A stretch of 64,000 nt of DNA from Alopecurus myosuroides (GCA_028641055.1 CM054063.1:178380756-178444755); one strand, 5' to 3'; shown: positions 30,971 through 42,706, numbered from the stretch's first letter. Numbers and translations are program-made. Notes: generated from the letters alone by a model not told the origin.

Positions 30971-33631
30971 ATGAGTGAACATGGTATGGCAGAATTGGTC
31001 AAGAGAGAACTCCTGAAGAACTGCAATATGAGTAAGTTGCCGTTCTGTGAACACTGCGTGTTTGGTAAGCATAAGAGAGTTAAGTTCAATGCTTCCGTTC
31101 ATACCACTAAAGGTACATTGGATTATGTACATGCTGATTTGTGGGGGCTTTCACGTAAGCCCTCTTATGGTGGTGCTCGTTATATGCCTACTATCATTGA
31201 TGATTACTCTAGAAGAGTTTGGCCTTATTTCCTGAAAACTAAGGATGATACTTTTGCTGCTTTTAAGGAGTGGAAAGTTATGATTGAAAAGCAAACTGAA
31301 AGAAAGGTGAAGTTGCTTCGTACTGACAATGGTGGCGAATTTTGTTCGCATGCTTTCGATGATTATTGTGTGCAGGAAGGCATTGTCAGGCATCACACCA
31401 TCTCATACACACCTCAGCAGAATGGTGTAGCTGAGCGGATGAACAGGACGATCATCTCCAAAGCTCGTTGCATGTTGTCTAACGCCCGCATGAATAGGCG
31501 TTTTTGGGCTGAGGTTGCCAACACTGCCTGCTACTTGATTAACAGGTCACCATCCATCCCTCTTGACAAGAAAACTCCTATTGAGGTATGGTCTGGTGAG
31601 TCAGCTGGTTATTCACAACTGAAAGTTTTTGGTTGCACTGCCTATGCTCATGTTGATAATGGAAAGTTAGAGCCTAGAGCTGTTAAGTGCTTATTTCTTG
31701 GTTATGGTTCTGGAGTAAAAGGATATAAGTTGTGGAACCCGGAAACCAAAAAGACTTTCTTTAGTAGGAGTGTTGTGTTTAATGAATCTGTTATGTATGA
31801 GGACAATTTGTCGACTGATGTTGTGCGAGATTCTTCTGATGAGGACGAACCACGAGTTCGTGTGCAGGTGGAGCTAGAACACCTGGATGAGGAGGAAACT
31901 GAAATTGATGGGGAGGATATTGTGCCACCCTCACCTCCTATTGTGCAGCAAGAAAATTTGTCTATTGCAGAGCGCAGAGAGAAGAGGAATAAAGGGCCTC
32001 GTACTCGTTTAATTGAGGAATGTGATGTTGTTTATTTTGCTCTAAGTTGTGCAGAACAGGTGGAGAATGATGCTGAACCTGCTACATATAATGAAGCTAT
32101 TGCTTCGGTTGATCGTGACAAGTGGATTGGTGCAATGCACGAGGAGATGCAATCACTTGAGAAAAATGGCACGTGGGATGTCGTGCGCTTGCCTAAACAA
32201 AAGAAGACCGTACGTTGTAAGTGGATCTTCAAGAAAAAAGAGGGTTTATCTCCAAGTGAGCCTCCAAGGTTTAAGGCAAGGTTAGTAGCAAAAGGTTGCA
32301 GCCAGATTCCAGGAGTGGATTATAATGATGTGTTCTCACCTGTTGTCAAGCATAGTTCTATCCGTACTTTCTTTAGTATTGTTGCTATGCATGATCTTGA
32401 GCTTGAGCAGTTAGATGTGAAGACTGCGTTTTTGCGTGGAGAACTAGAGGAGGAGATATACATGGACCAACCTGATGGGTTCATAGTGCCTGGTAAAGAG
32501 GATTTCGTGTGCAAGCTAAAGAAGTCCCTTTACGGTTTGAAACAGTCTCCTCGACAATGGTATAAAAGGTTTGATTCTTTTATGATGTCACATGGCTTTA
32601 AGAGGTCTGAATATGATAGTTGTGTGTACATTAAATTTGTTGATGAATCACCTATATACTTGCTGCTATATGTTGATGATATGTTAATTGCTGCCAAGAG
32701 AGTGAAAGAAATCACTACATTGAAGAAACAATTGAGTAGTGAGTTTGAGATGAAGGATCTTGGTCCTGCTAAGAAAATTCTAGGTATGGAAATTTCAAGA
32801 GACAGAAAATCTAGATTGCTATTTCTTAGTCAGGAGAATTACATTAAGAAAGTCCTTCATCGTTTTAATATGCATGATGCAAAGTCTGTATGTACTCCAA
32901 TTGCTTCACACTTCAAATTGTCAGCATTGCAATGTCCTACTACTGACAAAGACATTGAGTACATGTCACGAGTTCCTTATGCTAGTGTTGTTGGTTCCTT
33001 AATGTATGCCATGGTGTGTTCTCGGCCTGATTTATCATATGCTATGAGTTTGATCAGTCGATACATGGCTAATCCTGGTAAAGAACATTGGAAAGCTGTT
33101 CAGTGGATTTTCAGGTACCTTCGCGGCACATCCAAAACTTGCTTGAAATTTGGCAAGACTGGTGAGGGACTCGTAGGCTATGTGGATTCAGATTATGCTG
33201 CCGACTTGGATAAGAGGAGATCCCTCACAGGTTATGTGTTTACGATTAGTGGATGTGCCGTTAGCTGGAAGGCTACCTTGCAGGGTGTTGTTGCACAATC
33301 TACTACTGAGGCTGAGTATAAGGCTATTGCTGAAGCATGCAAAGAGGCAGTTTGGTTGAAAGGTCTGTTTGCTGAGCTTTGTGGAGATGATACTTGCATT
33401 AACCTGTTTTGTGACAGTCAGAGTGCTATTTACCTTACTAAGGATCAGATGTTCCATGAGAGAACAAAGCACATTGATGTCAAGTACCATTATGTGCGTG
33501 ATGTTGTAGCACAAGGTAAGCTGAAGGTATGCAAGATTAGTACTCACGATAATCCTGCTAATATGATGACAAAGCCAGTTCCTATTGCTAAGTTTGAGCT
33601 TTGCTCAACCTTAGTTGGTATCACTTCTTAG
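30971..33631 (+). CDS. Copia integrase, reverse transcriptase and RNase H
   Basis: 886 residues. Pre-integrase zinc-binding region ([14 protein letters not shown]), integrase core with [13 protein letters not shown] and GVAERMNRT (D, D and E), RT with [32 protein letters not shown] and the catalytic [10 protein letters not shown], then RNase H with [20 protein letters not shown] and FCDSQSAI. No frameshift is seen in this part. The first Met used is only the first after the TGA at 30959. Confidence 0.93.
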   Translation: MSEHGMAELVKRELLKNCNMSKLPFCEHCVFGKHKRVKFNASVHTTKGTLDYVHADLWGLSRKPSYGGARYMPTIIDDYSRRVWPYFLKTKDDTFAAFKEWKVMIEKQTERKVKLLRTDNGGEFCSHAFDDYCVQEGIVRHHTISYTPQQNGVAERMNRTIISKARCMLSNARMNRRFWAEVANTACYLINRSPSIPLDKKTPIEVWSGESAGYSQLKVFGCTAYAHVDNGKLEPRAVKCLFLGYGSGVKGYKLWNPETKKTFFSRSVVFNESVMYEDNLSTDVVRDSSDEDEPRVRVQVELEHLDEEETEIDGEDIVPPSPPIVQQENLSIAERREKRNKGPRTRLIEECDVVYFALSCAEQVENDAEPATYNEAIASVDRDKWIGAMHEEMQSLEKNGTWDVVRLPKQKKTVRCKWIFKKKEGLSPSEPPRFKARLVAKGCSQIPGVDYNDVFSPVVKHSSIRTFFSIVAMHDLELEQLDVKTAFLRGELEEEIYMDQPDGFIVPGKEDFVCKLKKSLYGLKQSPRQWYKRFDSFMMSHGFKRSEYDSCVYIKFVDESPIYLLLYVDDMLIAAKRVKEITTLKKQLSSEFEMKDLGPAKKILGMEISRDRKSRLLFLSQENYIKKVLHRFNMHDAKSVCTPIASHFKLSALQCPTTDKDIEYMSRVPYASVVGSLMYAMVCSRPDLSYAMSLISRYMANPGKEHWKAVQWIFRYLRGTSKTCLKFGKTGEGLVGYVDSDYAADLDKRRSLTGYVFTISGCAVSWKATLQGVVAQSTTEAEYKAIAEACKEAVWLKGLFAELCGDDTCINLFCDSQSAIYLTKDQMFHERTKHIDVKYHYVRDVVAQGKLKVCKISTHDNPANMMTKPVPIAKFELCSTLVGITS

Positions 33632-33716
33632 CCCAAGAGGCTATGTGGCGCCGAAGGTGTTTTCTTTGTGTGTTTCAGGTGAAGGTTCTCATTTATGCTA
33701 CAAGAGGGAATTTGTC

Positions 33717-33727
33717 TCAAGGTGGAG
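33717..33727 (+). promoter_or_regulatory. Purine tract of the copia element
   Basis: TCAAGGTGGAG directly before the 3' LTR. Confidence 0.7.
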
Positions 33728-34168
33728 TGTTATTTTATGGTGATCCAAATTCGTATATACTGATAAAGGCTGAACTTCAGACGAAGTGGAGCCGGAGGCA
33801 CAACGAAGTCTGAAGTTGGCCCAACACTCGCCCCGCACAAACGTGGACTGCACGGAGGGGGGTGCGGGGGGCGGCATCCCCCCTCGGTACGGTACGAGTC
33901 GATACCGAGTTGGAGTTGGATTCACAGTTACCGACCTAGTTAGGTCAGGACCGCCTTTATATACCTCTTGTAAGCCGCCGCACGGGATAAGCCACATATT
34001 GTAAATCCCGGCGCGATTGTAACCTCACCCGAAAATAGTGAAATATTGTTGGCTGGCGCCCGTGGTTTTTTCTCTTCCTTGTTGGAAGGGTTTTCCACGT
34101 TAAAATCTCGTGTCCCCGTTGGTTCGATCTTGTTTAACTTCATCGTTGTTTTGCTATTGCGTGTAACA
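33728..34168 (+). repeat. 3' LTR of the copia element (441 bp)
   Basis: Same length as the 5' LTR; 8 substitutions by eye. Confidence 0.95.
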
Positions 34169-34173
34169 CTTCG
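34169..34173. other. Target-site duplication CTTCG (right copy)
   Basis: Repeats the CTTCG at 29154-29158. Confidence 0.95.
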
Positions 34174-34817
34174 CGTGCTGGTGATGAATCTTTCTCATTG
34201 CGCACCGCGTCTTCGCCGTTTGCCCATCTGTCGGCTATGGCCATCAGTTCTCCCATGGTTTTGGGTGCGAGTCGTCCCAGTTCTTCCCTGAAAGAGGTTC
34301 GCCGTGCTCCTTTGGCGAACGCTTCAACCGCGACTTCTTCTGATATGTTGACCGCTGTGTTCCTGAGTGTGGTCCATCGCTGAATGTATTAGCGAGTAGA
34401 CTCGCCACTTTTCTACTTGCAAGCTCGTAGCTCCTCGATGGTCGCCGGTCTTTTGTATGTTGCCTGGAAATTTTTGCAGAAATCGAGGTTTAGATCGTCC
34501 CAAGATCTGTAGCATGCCCTCGGCCTTCCTTCGAGCCAGCTGCGCGCAGCGCCGACTAGATGTAAGTTGAGGTATTGCATAGCCGTGTTTTTGTTCCCAC
34601 GTTGGCATTTTACTGCCGTGAGGTAATCTGACAACCAGGCTTGTGGCTCTTGCGAACCATCATATTTCTGCACTTCCGTGGATAGCTTAAATCTCTTGGG
34701 TAGCGGCGCCTCGCGGATGCTGCGGGCAAAGCATAAGGCTCCGCAGACTTTGTCGTCGGAGGATGTGGATGGGGAACACGCGCGGTTTCTGGCCGCTCGA
34801 CCTTTATCAACCTTGCG
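34174..34817 (-). pseudogene. Tat-type gag, capsid-like segment
   Basis: KYDGSQEPQAWLSDYLTAVK, AMQYLNLHLVGAARSWLEG and WDDLNLDFCKNFQATY match the conserved core of plant gypsy gag (retrotransposon gag domain). It is in a different frame from the N-terminal part, so at least one frameshift lies between about 34670 and 34820. The copia insertion follows at its downstream side. Confidence 0.8.
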
Positions 34818-35708
34818 CTAGGCGATGTCTGATTGCGCGTTGTACCCGGGTTCGTCGCGGTTGACGTCTCCTCTTGGCTCCTTGTTGCGATGCCGCGAGC
34901 GGCTGCTGTCTCGATCCCTTCGTGGGCTGCGATCCCGATTCCTGTGTGGGTTGCGATCTAGATCCCTCCGTGGGCTGCGATCTCGACCTCTTCGCGGGCT
35001 GCGGCTACGGTCTCGATCCCTCGGGCTGCTATCGCTGCCACTCGGGCTATCTCCACGTCGTCGAGCTTCTTTCCCTCGTGCGCGACGAGGTGATTTTTCC
35101 TTTCCAGGTGATGTGTCCATGTGTCCACGGGGTGCTTCCTTGTCCTTCTGTGCGGCTGCTTTCCTGCGATCGTAGGAGGCGAGTTTTGCGGCTGCCATGC
35201 CTAATCCTTTCTGTACTTGCTTGTATTGTTCTATACGGGGGTCGTTTTCCCCTGGTTGATTTATCTGCATGTAGGTGGCTGCGGCTAGCACCGCGGCTGC
35301 AGGAGTTTGTGGATGGATGTTTCCATCCTCGTCGATGCGCATAAGTGATTTGCTGATTCCGCTCAAGGACTCGCCGTCCATGGTCGCGGTTTTTGAGACG
35401 TATCCTTTCTTCGGAGGGCGGTTCCCGACAGAAGGTGTCATGGACAATGCGGCTCGGCGCTGGCTTGACGCATCCGCTAGTTTCTTTCGCTCGGCAAGGT
35501 CTATCCGAGCTTCCTTTATCGCAGTAGCCGCTCTCACTAGATGATAGTGGTAGGCGGTCATGTCCTCGTGAGGAGCTCCGAGTTCCAGTGGTGTGCTTGT
35601 GCGGATGGCCTCCTTTGCCCGATTCCAAGCGGCTCGAGAGACGCCGATGGTAGTGCGTTCCTTTGCGCTGTTTTCAGTTTCTTCGGGTGGGGCTCCTGAT
35701 CCTGCCAT
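34818..35708 (-). pseudogene. Tat-type gag N-terminal region with RS/RD-repeat tail
   Basis: Start chosen at MAGSGAPPEETEN (ATG at 35706-35708). An alpha-helical region with ATAIKEARIDLAERKKLA follows, then a strongly basic tail of repeated RDRSPRR-like units near 34880-35030, resembling SR-protein tails and probably binding nucleic acid. The same open frame runs upstream without a stop through the leader, primer binding site and into the LTR to 36356. The frame stops before the capsid-like segment. Confidence 0.7.
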
Positions 35709-36154
35709 GCAGACCTGAGCCAGATATGGCTCGCGAGTCCTAGGCGTAGTTAGGCAGGCTTTCCTGACCCGAGAAGGTTCCTCTGTAGAGAGGGTATGGA
35801 AGTTGCCGGTGTTAAGGCGGACAGATTCGCCGCTCTTTGCCAAGTCGCGATCCGCGTAGCGGGGTCGTGAGTCGACAGCTTCTGGGCCAGATATTGACCC
35901 AGATTCCGATCCTTCGAGATCGATTTTCTCGGGGAAGCGTAGAATTCCGTCTTTGTTGGTGTAGAACTGGAAGCTTCCGAACGTCAGCGTGATGCTCTTC
36001 TCCAAGTTGCTAAATACCGGGCGCGATTCCGGCGAGTGAGGGGCGACGATGACCGACCCGATTCGGATCGGATTGGTTGAAGTCGAAGTCCTGGGGTTCC
36101 AGCGTGAGTTGGTTGTCGATGAAGCCAAAGATGCCGGAGATCCAGCGCCCGCCG
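35709..36154 (-). other. Leader of the Tat-type element
   Basis: Lies between the primer binding site and gag. It stays open in the gag frame, but no recognised domain is seen. Confidence 0.5.
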
Positions 36155-36172
36155 TTCCCACAAACGGCGCCA
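36155..36172 (-). promoter_or_regulatory. Primer binding site of the Tat-type element
   Basis: On the minus strand TGGCGCCGTTTGTGGGAA, 2 nt after the LTR end GATTCGACA. TGGCGCC... sites are common in Tat-group elements; the tRNA is not certain. Confidence 0.75.
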
Positions 36173-36174
36173 AT

Positions 36175-36668
36175 TGTCGAATCTGCATCTCAACAAGTCC
36201 CTCGGGTGAACCCATAGGGTTTCGATTAGGAGAACGTGTACGCGCCGGTGACGATCGTCGTCTAGACAGGGGGCACGATTTACCCAGGTTCGGGGCCCTC
36301 GTAGAGGTAAAACCCTTACTCCTGCCTCTGTCGATCTGTATTAACGAGTAGATCAATTACAATGGGGGGTTGCTCAAGTCGAGAGTATGATCTCGATCTC
36401 AAGGCTTGGTGGTGCGGTATTGCTTGGTCCCTCTCATGTGGTTCTCCTGGCCTTATATAGGTGGCCAGGTCTCAAACCGTACACGGAGAGGACTCGAACC
36501 CTAACCTAGAGTCGGTTACAAGTTTTCTAACTTGACCCGCAAGGCTTTGCGGGTGGGCTTCAATTGGGCCTTCTAGAGTAATCCATGACGCCTCCTTTAG
36601 AGCTTGGGCCGTGGGCTTGAGACCGGGTAGGCTCACCGGACAGGCCTAGGATCCATCCCTTCGTCACA
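36175..36668 (-). repeat. 5' LTR of the Tat-type element (about 494 bp)
   Basis: Element strand TGTGACGAAGGG to GATTCGACA. A TATA box (CTATATAA on the minus strand) lies at 36453-36460. The outer end is set where the MULE reading frame begins; the second LTR is not in the window, so the boundary is less certain. Confidence 0.75.
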
Positions 36669-36673
36669 CCCGC
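36669..36673. other. Predicted target-site duplication CCCGC (right copy) of the Tat-type element
   Basis: Five bases between the LTR terminus and the continuing MULE frame. The left copy is outside the window. Confidence 0.4.
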
Positions 36674-38890
36674 TGCTGAGAATGATGATGTGGAGCAGCC
36701 AGTTGAGACAGTAGATGTATCCTCGGACCCTGCTCCCGAAGGACATGGTGATTTAGGTGATGGTGGTGGTGGAAGGCGACGGCTGCACATTGCGCCTAAA
36801 CCCAGCTTTCCCACAACAACACTGCCTAGTACATCAACTACTCACCCCGTGGTTGGAGATACAGATGGTGGCATGGATGGAGCCAATGAGGAAGTTGTCT
36901 CCAGCCCACAACAACCCTTTTTTGGGATGAGGTTTGATACCCTTTCTGAATCTAGAGAGTACTACAATGCTTATACTCTTAGGATAGGTTTTTCTATAAA
37001 ATCCAATACATCTAAAAAAAAGGCGCTCGCATAAATGAGAAGGAGAAGTAACAGTTTGTGTGAAACAAACATATGGCACCTAAGACTGAAGAGCAGAAGC
37101 AGAAAGACAGACCGGATGTTGTTGATAAGATTAGCCATGTTCAGATTGACAGCGGCGATGATGGTGGTAGTGAGCTTGGCCTGAACAAGAAAGGGAGCGG
37201 TAGCAGGTCTGGTGGGAAACGGAAGAGGCAATCAATCAAACAAACGAAGTGCCCAGCAAAAATGATTGTGAAGTTGATCAATAATAAGTGGCAGGTAACT
37301 TACTTCATTTCTAAATACAACCATCCAATGGTTGAGAAGACTTCTCTAGTAAAATACTTGTGATCACACAGAGTCACAGAGGTATCCCAGATGATGAGAA
37401 AGATTTCCTCAGGATTCTACACAACAACAACCTGGAAACAGGTTTGTGCAATATAAAAAAGTTCTTTACTCCTTTTTTGGAAGGTTACGTACACTAGCTT
37501 GAAAAAAAATGTACACAGACTTGTTTGTTTTATTTTTCTTTACAAGGCGCATGATGACTGTTATGTTCTCTTGTTACGATGCTGAGGGGTTCGTGCCATA
37601 TCAACCAAAAGATATTACTAACTTGCGCACCAAAAAATGAGTTTGACATAGAGAAAACCATTGCGCATTTCATGAATTTGCATGAGGATGACCCCGGATT
37701 CTTTTACAATGTCAAGAAGGATGACGAGAACAGAGTTAAGCACCTTTTTTGTGGACAGTGCTACGTACCAAGAAGCATATCATGAATGTGCGTCTTTTGA
37801 CACCACATTCATGACCAACCACTTCAACATGTCGTTTGCTCCTTTTGTTGGGATTAATAGGCACAGCCAATCATTTATGTTGGGTTGCGGGTTCCTGCGT
37901 GATGAGTCAGAGGATAGTTTCAAGTGGATTTTTGAAGTTTTCCTTGAGATGATGGGCGGCGAGCAACCAAACAACATAATAACGGACCAGGACAAGGCTA
38001 TGGAGAATGCAATTAAAGTTGTTTTCGCTAATACTGTGCACCGCAACTGCCGCTGGCACATCATAAAAAAGCCAGTGAAAATCTGGGTCCATACCTAGGG
38101 CGACATCTAGGACTCATGGAGGATTTTAACAAAGTTGTTGACGAGAGTATGTCTATTGAAGAGTTTGAAGCCAGGTGGGCAGAAATGAGACTTGTCAAGG
38201 TATGAAACATTTGTTTGGTTGAAAAAATATGCGCATAAATGGGTTCCATGCTACTTTAGAAATCGATTCTTCCCATTTCTTCACTCAACTCAAAGGAGTG
38301 GGGGGGTTTAACTCTGTTCTTAAGCGCTACGTCAATCCACAAAATTCGATCGTGCACTTTGTGAAGCAATATGAGAAAATTCAAGTGAGGATGTTGTGTA
38401 AGAAGGGCAATAATGATTTTGACACAGATGAGCTTGTATTGGATACTTGGTCCCCATTCCCCATAGAAAAGCATGCTAGGGCTGTTTACACCAGACCCAT
38501 TTACCACCGGTTCATGTTGGAGTTTGAGCTAATAGGGTGTTACAACGTTCAGCCACAGGGGCAGAATGTGTACTTTGTGGTTCCTAACAACCTTAGATGT
38601 TACCCATATGAGGATAGGAGCTACATGGTTAACACCGCTGGTGGTAACAACAACTTCAGTTGCGAGTGCAGCAAGTTTAAACAAGACGGGTTACTTTGCT
38701 GCCACGTGTTAAAGATTTTCACTCATTTGGGTGTTGATGCTACACCAGATCGTTACATCTCGCGTAAGTGGATGCAGGATGCATTGCAGACTACTGGTGC
38801 GCCCTATGTGCCAGTAGGTAAAGATGTTATGCCAGAAGAGTCGCATGAGCATATCAGGTTCATAAACTTATCTAGGGATTTTTGTGGGCA
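36669..38890 (+). pseudogene. FAR1-type MULE transposase, broken, 5' end cut by a gypsy element
   Basis: Order of parts: FAR1-like zinc-binding region (PFFGMRFDTLSESREYYNAY, then KCPAKMIVKLINNKWQV and YNHP), an intron-like gap at about 37443-37546, MULE transposase core with FDTTFMTN (first Asp) and ITDQDKAM (second Asp), then NRFFPF-like and FNSVLKRYVNPQNSIVHFV, and the SWIM zinc finger CECSKFKQDGLLCCH near 38660-38705. Frameshifts occur near 37015 (A-run), 37380-37600, 37750, 38080 and in a G-run near 38300. The segment where MULE enzymes carry the third acidic residue reads STQRSGG, so that residue appears lost. The open frame runs left to the LTR boundary, so the N-terminus lies beyond the inserted stack. 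Confidence 0.85.
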
Positions 38891-39617
38891 TGGCTAAGTT
38901 GGGTTGCAAGTCTGACCAAGCTAAGGCAATTGCTCGAAGGCACATAAGGGAGATGAGGACTGAATTTCCTCAGTTGAACAACGTGAAAAGAAAGAAGAGC
39001 AACAACCCACGAACTGCTCCGTCAAGCTCAACATCGGGCCCTGCACCTTCAGCCCAGCCGACAGGTGCTAGAACTGAAAATATATCAGCATCAGTACCTG
39101 GGGTTCGACAGACAGCGACTACAACCAATGTACCAACTGCAAGTCAGCCCTCGGGTACTAGACCTAGGCAGACATCAACATCAGTTCCTGAGTCTCGGCG
39201 GACAGCAACTACATACAATGTACCTACAACAAGTCAGCCATCAGGTGCTCGACCTAAGCAGACGTCAACATCAGTTCTTGTTTCGTAGCAGTCAACACGT
39301 ACAACCCACACACCAGCTACAAATCAGTCGTCAGTTGCTCGTCCTAATCAGACATCAACATCGGTTCCTGGTTCGTGGCAGTCAACACCTACAACGCATG
39401 TACCAGCTGGAACTAAGCAGCCGTCAGGGCCTGGTGTGCGGCAGACACAAGCAGACTTCGACAACAGTTTCGATTGTGCGGTAGGCAGCATCTACATCAC
39501 CTTCAAGCAAGTCACATGGTTTTATTAGTGTGCAACAGGCTAGCGCTACTTATCATACAGAGGCTGGTCCTAGTGGTGATGTCGAGACGACGGCAACACC
39601 ATCTGCAGGGGCACTTG
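38446..39617 (+). repeat. Tandem duplication inside the MULE gene, copy 1 (1172 bp)
   Basis: Starts at CTTGGTCCCCATTCCCC, which recurs at 39618. It covers the SWIM finger and the S/T/P/Q-rich C-terminal repeat region. It ends at ...CATCTGCAG before GGGCACTTGG. Confidence 0.9.
39061..39450 (+). repeat. 90-bp coding minisatellite, copy 1
   Basis: Units start at 39061, 39151, 39241, 39331 and 39421 (partial), exactly 90 bp apart, each encoding about 30 residues rich in T, S, P, Q and R (SVP..., ...TSQPSGARPKQTS). One unit has an in-frame TAG near 39286. Confidence 0.9.
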
Positions 39618-40790
39618 GTCCCCATTCCCCATAGAAAAGCATGCTAGGGTTGTTTACACTAGACCCATTTACCACCGGTTCAAGTTGGAGTTTGAGCTAA
39701 TAGGGTGTTACAACATTCAGCCGCAGGGGCAGAACGTGTACTTTGTGGTTCCTAACAACCTTAGGTGTTACTATGGGGGTAGAAGCTACATGCTTAACAC
39801 CGCTGGTGGTAACAACAACTTCAGTTGCGAGTGCAGCAAGTTTAAACGAGACGGGTTACTTTGCTGCCACGTGTTAAAGATTTTCACTCGTTTGAATGTT
39901 GATGCTACACCAGATCGTTACATCTCGCGTAGGTGGATGCAGGATGCATTGCAGACTACTGGTGCGCCCTATGTGCCAGTAGGTAAAGATGTTATGCCAG
40001 AAGAGTCGCATGAGCATATCAGGTTCGCAAACTTCTCTAGGGATTTTGTGGGCATGGCTAAGTTGGGTTCCAAGTCTGACCAAGCTAAGGCAATTGCTCG
40101 AAGGCACATAAGGGAGATGAGGACTGAATTTCCTCAGTTGAACAACGTGAAAAGAAAGAAGAGCAACAACCCACGAACTGCTCCGTCAAGCTCAACATCG
40201 GGCCATGCACCTTCAGCCTAGCCGACGGGTGCTAGAACTGAAAATATATCAGCATCAGTACTGGGGTTCAGCAGACAGCGACTACAACCAATGTACCAAC
40301 TGCAAATCAGCCCTCGGGTACTAGACCTGGGCAGACATCAGCATCAGTTCCTGGGTCTCGGCGGACAGCAACTACATACAATGTACCTACAACAAGTCAG
40401 CCAATAGGTTCTCGACCTAAGTAGACGTCAACATCAGTTCCTGTTTCGCAGTCAGCACGTATAGCCCACACACCAGCTACAAATCAGTCGTCAGTTGTTC
40501 GTCCTAATCAGACATCAACATCGGTTCCTGGTTCGTGGCAGTCAACACCTACAGCCCATGTACCAGCTGGAACTAAGCAGCTGTCAGGGCCTGGTGTGCG
40601 ACAGACACCACCTACAGCCAACATGGCGACTGCAAATCAGCCGACAGGTAGTGGACCTAAGCAGACTTCAACAACAGTTTCGATTGTGCGGTGGGCAGTA
40701 TCTGTATCACCTTCAGGCAAGTCACATGGTTTTATTAGTGTGCAACAGGCTAGCGCTACTTATCATACAGAGGTTGGTCCTAGTGGTGAT
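39618..40790 (+). repeat. Tandem duplication inside the MULE gene, copy 2
   Basis: Repeats 38446-39617 with scattered substitutions and small indels, including a second SWIM finger (CECSKFKRDGLLCCH near 39828-39873) and a second minisatellite with steps of 89, 90, 87 and 90 bp from 40225. A stop at 40219-40221 breaks the frame before the minisatellite. Confidence 0.9.
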
Positions 40791-41039
40791 GTCGAGACGA
40801 CGACAACACCATCTGCACCTGCTGTTCCTAGCTCTAGACGTTGCATATCCGCTGATGATAATGCTCAACCGTGGGTAGTATTGAGCCCTCCGAGATCTAG
40901 TACACAAGGGCGGAAAAAAGGGTGGTATCTGTCGGGCATTGAGTTGCAGGCAAAAAGAACAAATATGTGTGCTACTTGTGGACAGCTTGGACACAAGTCA
41001 GCAACTTGTGTTGTTGGGTTGAATAATGATACAAGATGA
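40596..41039 (+). pseudogene. MULE transposase C-terminus with zinc knuckle
   Basis: Continues beyond the duplicated part: basic GRKKGWYLSG followed by CATCGQLGHKSATC, a CX2CX4HX4C knuckle, and a stop at 41037-41039. Zinc knuckles at this place are usual in FAR1/MURA-like transposases. MULE terminal inverted repeats were not identified on either side. Confidence 0.75.
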
Positions 41040-42431
41040 TGTAATACATACAAAAAATGGTGCAGTTTATCTTTGTCAGCTTGTGGTGACATGTAACAGT
41101 GAAATATATTGGTTTAGCTTTATCAATTTGTGTTTAGTTTTGTAGCGAGAGAGTTGTAGCATTTGTTGAACTAAGTTACGGACCTATAGTACCGTGTTGT
41201 AGTGAGAACAAGTTTGGAGTCTTTGTGCTTCAAGTTACGACCCTGATTACCTAAGTTGTTTCTGTATGTGATTTAAGTTGGAGGATTTGTGTATTGGATT
41301 GCAAGCAAATAAAGTTTGTCAACATTAAAACTCGAAATAAAAATACATCCACTGGATTGGCAGGAAAAATGTACAAGTTGTGACCATGATGTTCCATGCG
41401 CAGAAGAAAACAAGAAAAACAGTGATTCTACATAAGAGGGAACCTGTGTTTGCACTAGATAAAAAAAACAGGTACACATTTTGCTCGAAAAGAAAATAAT
41501 TGCACCTCATTTTAGATTCAATTCGGCTTTCCAGTTGGCAGTGTTGTGTTTTAATGAAACCCATGTGTGGGTAAGTATTTTCCTGATGATGTGGACATTT
41601 GAACCTTCATACGTTGGTAGAGTTCTTCCATACCAGAACTCTGTACTGTGGAGCGCGCATACACTACAATCATGCCTGCATTGTGGACCTTCGTGTTAGT
41701 AAGTATATATATATGGCCAGTAGCTTCTTCTTCAAATAATAGAGATCATTGGAAAATTAACTTGGGTGTATGTCTCTTCCTGGTGGGAAAAATCAACTTG
41801 ATGTGTTGCAGAGGGTAGTAATAAGCTATAAAAAAAGTACTATCGGTCTAAAAATTACATACTACCACGAAAAAAACGAGAGGGTGTCGGGACTTTTGCC
41901 TTTGTTGTTTTGTCTCGAATAGGTGATGTGTGTTGTGTGGTAGCTTCCTTTGAGGAGTTCATCGTCAACCTCTTAGTTGGGACTGCAAGGAAGGAGCTCA
42001 TATCGGCGGACAGTACAAGAGTGCAATTGATACACCACATTTTGCACAAGATTAAGGATTTGTATCCTAAAGCAAAACTTTGAACCACTCGAGAATTGCA
42101 GCCAGTTATGCTGCCAGATTGCAACCAGAGAATGCAGATATCCTGTTCTACTCACTGCAGATACTAAGTTGCTGAAAACAAGTTTTATTACCATGTCAGG
42201 TCCATTAACCGACCAATATATCAGCTGCGGCTACATCACACATAGCTGTTGTCTCGACACATCAAACAGGTTTACAGAGGCCATTAAAGTACGAAGCACA
42301 ACAGGTCAAGCCCCTGCCTGGAATCATCAGGTCAAGGGTCTTCTTGAAAGCCGGCGATGCCCGTTCTGTCTTTGACAGAAAAACTTCTTAGAGAGCTCCT
42401 GCGGTGTGATTGAATTCATCTCATCATTGTC
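41040..42431. other. Intergenic, nothing recognised
   Basis: AT-rich at first; includes a short (TA)n near 41707. No coding family and no clear MULE terminal repeat were found. The 3' end of the MULE should lie here. Confidence 0.5.
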
Positions 42432-42603
42432 TCACATGAAGTCCTCTTCTAGTTCCTGCAAGGTCTTGCTACGAGACGCAACCTGCTTGTTGGAAGTCAT
42501 CTTGTCCTGGACCATCAGGCCCTTGTAGCTCCTTATTTCGGCCTGCTTCTCCTTCTCAAGCCTCTCCATCTCTTCCTTGCGTTTCTGAAACAAAATTACA
42601 GTA

Positions 42604-42706
42604 CTCCCTCCGATCCATATTAATAGGTGCTGAAGTGGATGTATTTAGACATGTTTTATTGCTAGATACATCCACTTCAGCACCTATTAATATGGATCGG
42701 AGGGAG
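42604..42706. mobile_element. Stowaway-like MITE (103 bp) in an intron of the CCDC25-like gene
   Basis: CTCCCTCCGATCC...GGATCGGAGGGAG terminal inverted repeats that pair almost throughout, flanked by TA on both sides (42602-42603 and 42707-42708). Confidence 0.9.

Larger units (their letters stand above)
29159..34168 (+). mobile_element. Complete Ty1/copia retrotransposon (5010 bp)
   Basis: Two 441-bp LTRs, CTTCG target duplication on both sides, primer binding site, gag, protease, integrase, RT, RNase H and purine tract, in copia order. The LTRs differ at 8 positions by eye count (about 1.8%), with no gaps. It is inserted in the gag region of the Tat-type element in opposite orientation. 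Coding capacity is damaged: gag and pol are in different frames, and a stop interrupts pol at 30959. Confidence 0.95.
26152..36668 (-). mobile_element. Tat-type Ty3/gypsy element (5' part), interrupted by a copia element
   Basis: On the minus strand: 5' LTR (36668-36175), primer binding site, gag, protease, RT, RNase H and the start of a second RNase H. The second RNase H domain and the DGGS protease motif point to the Tat/Retand group. Integrase and the 3' LTR are not in the window; the element is cut at 26152 by a later gypsy LTR. A copia element occupies 29159-34168. Several frameshifts show it is decayed. Confidence 0.85.

Noticed and set aside
39061..40700. CRISPR-like regular repeats
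   Set aside because: The 90-bp units are contiguous, without unique spacers, and encode protein repeats in a plant transposase.
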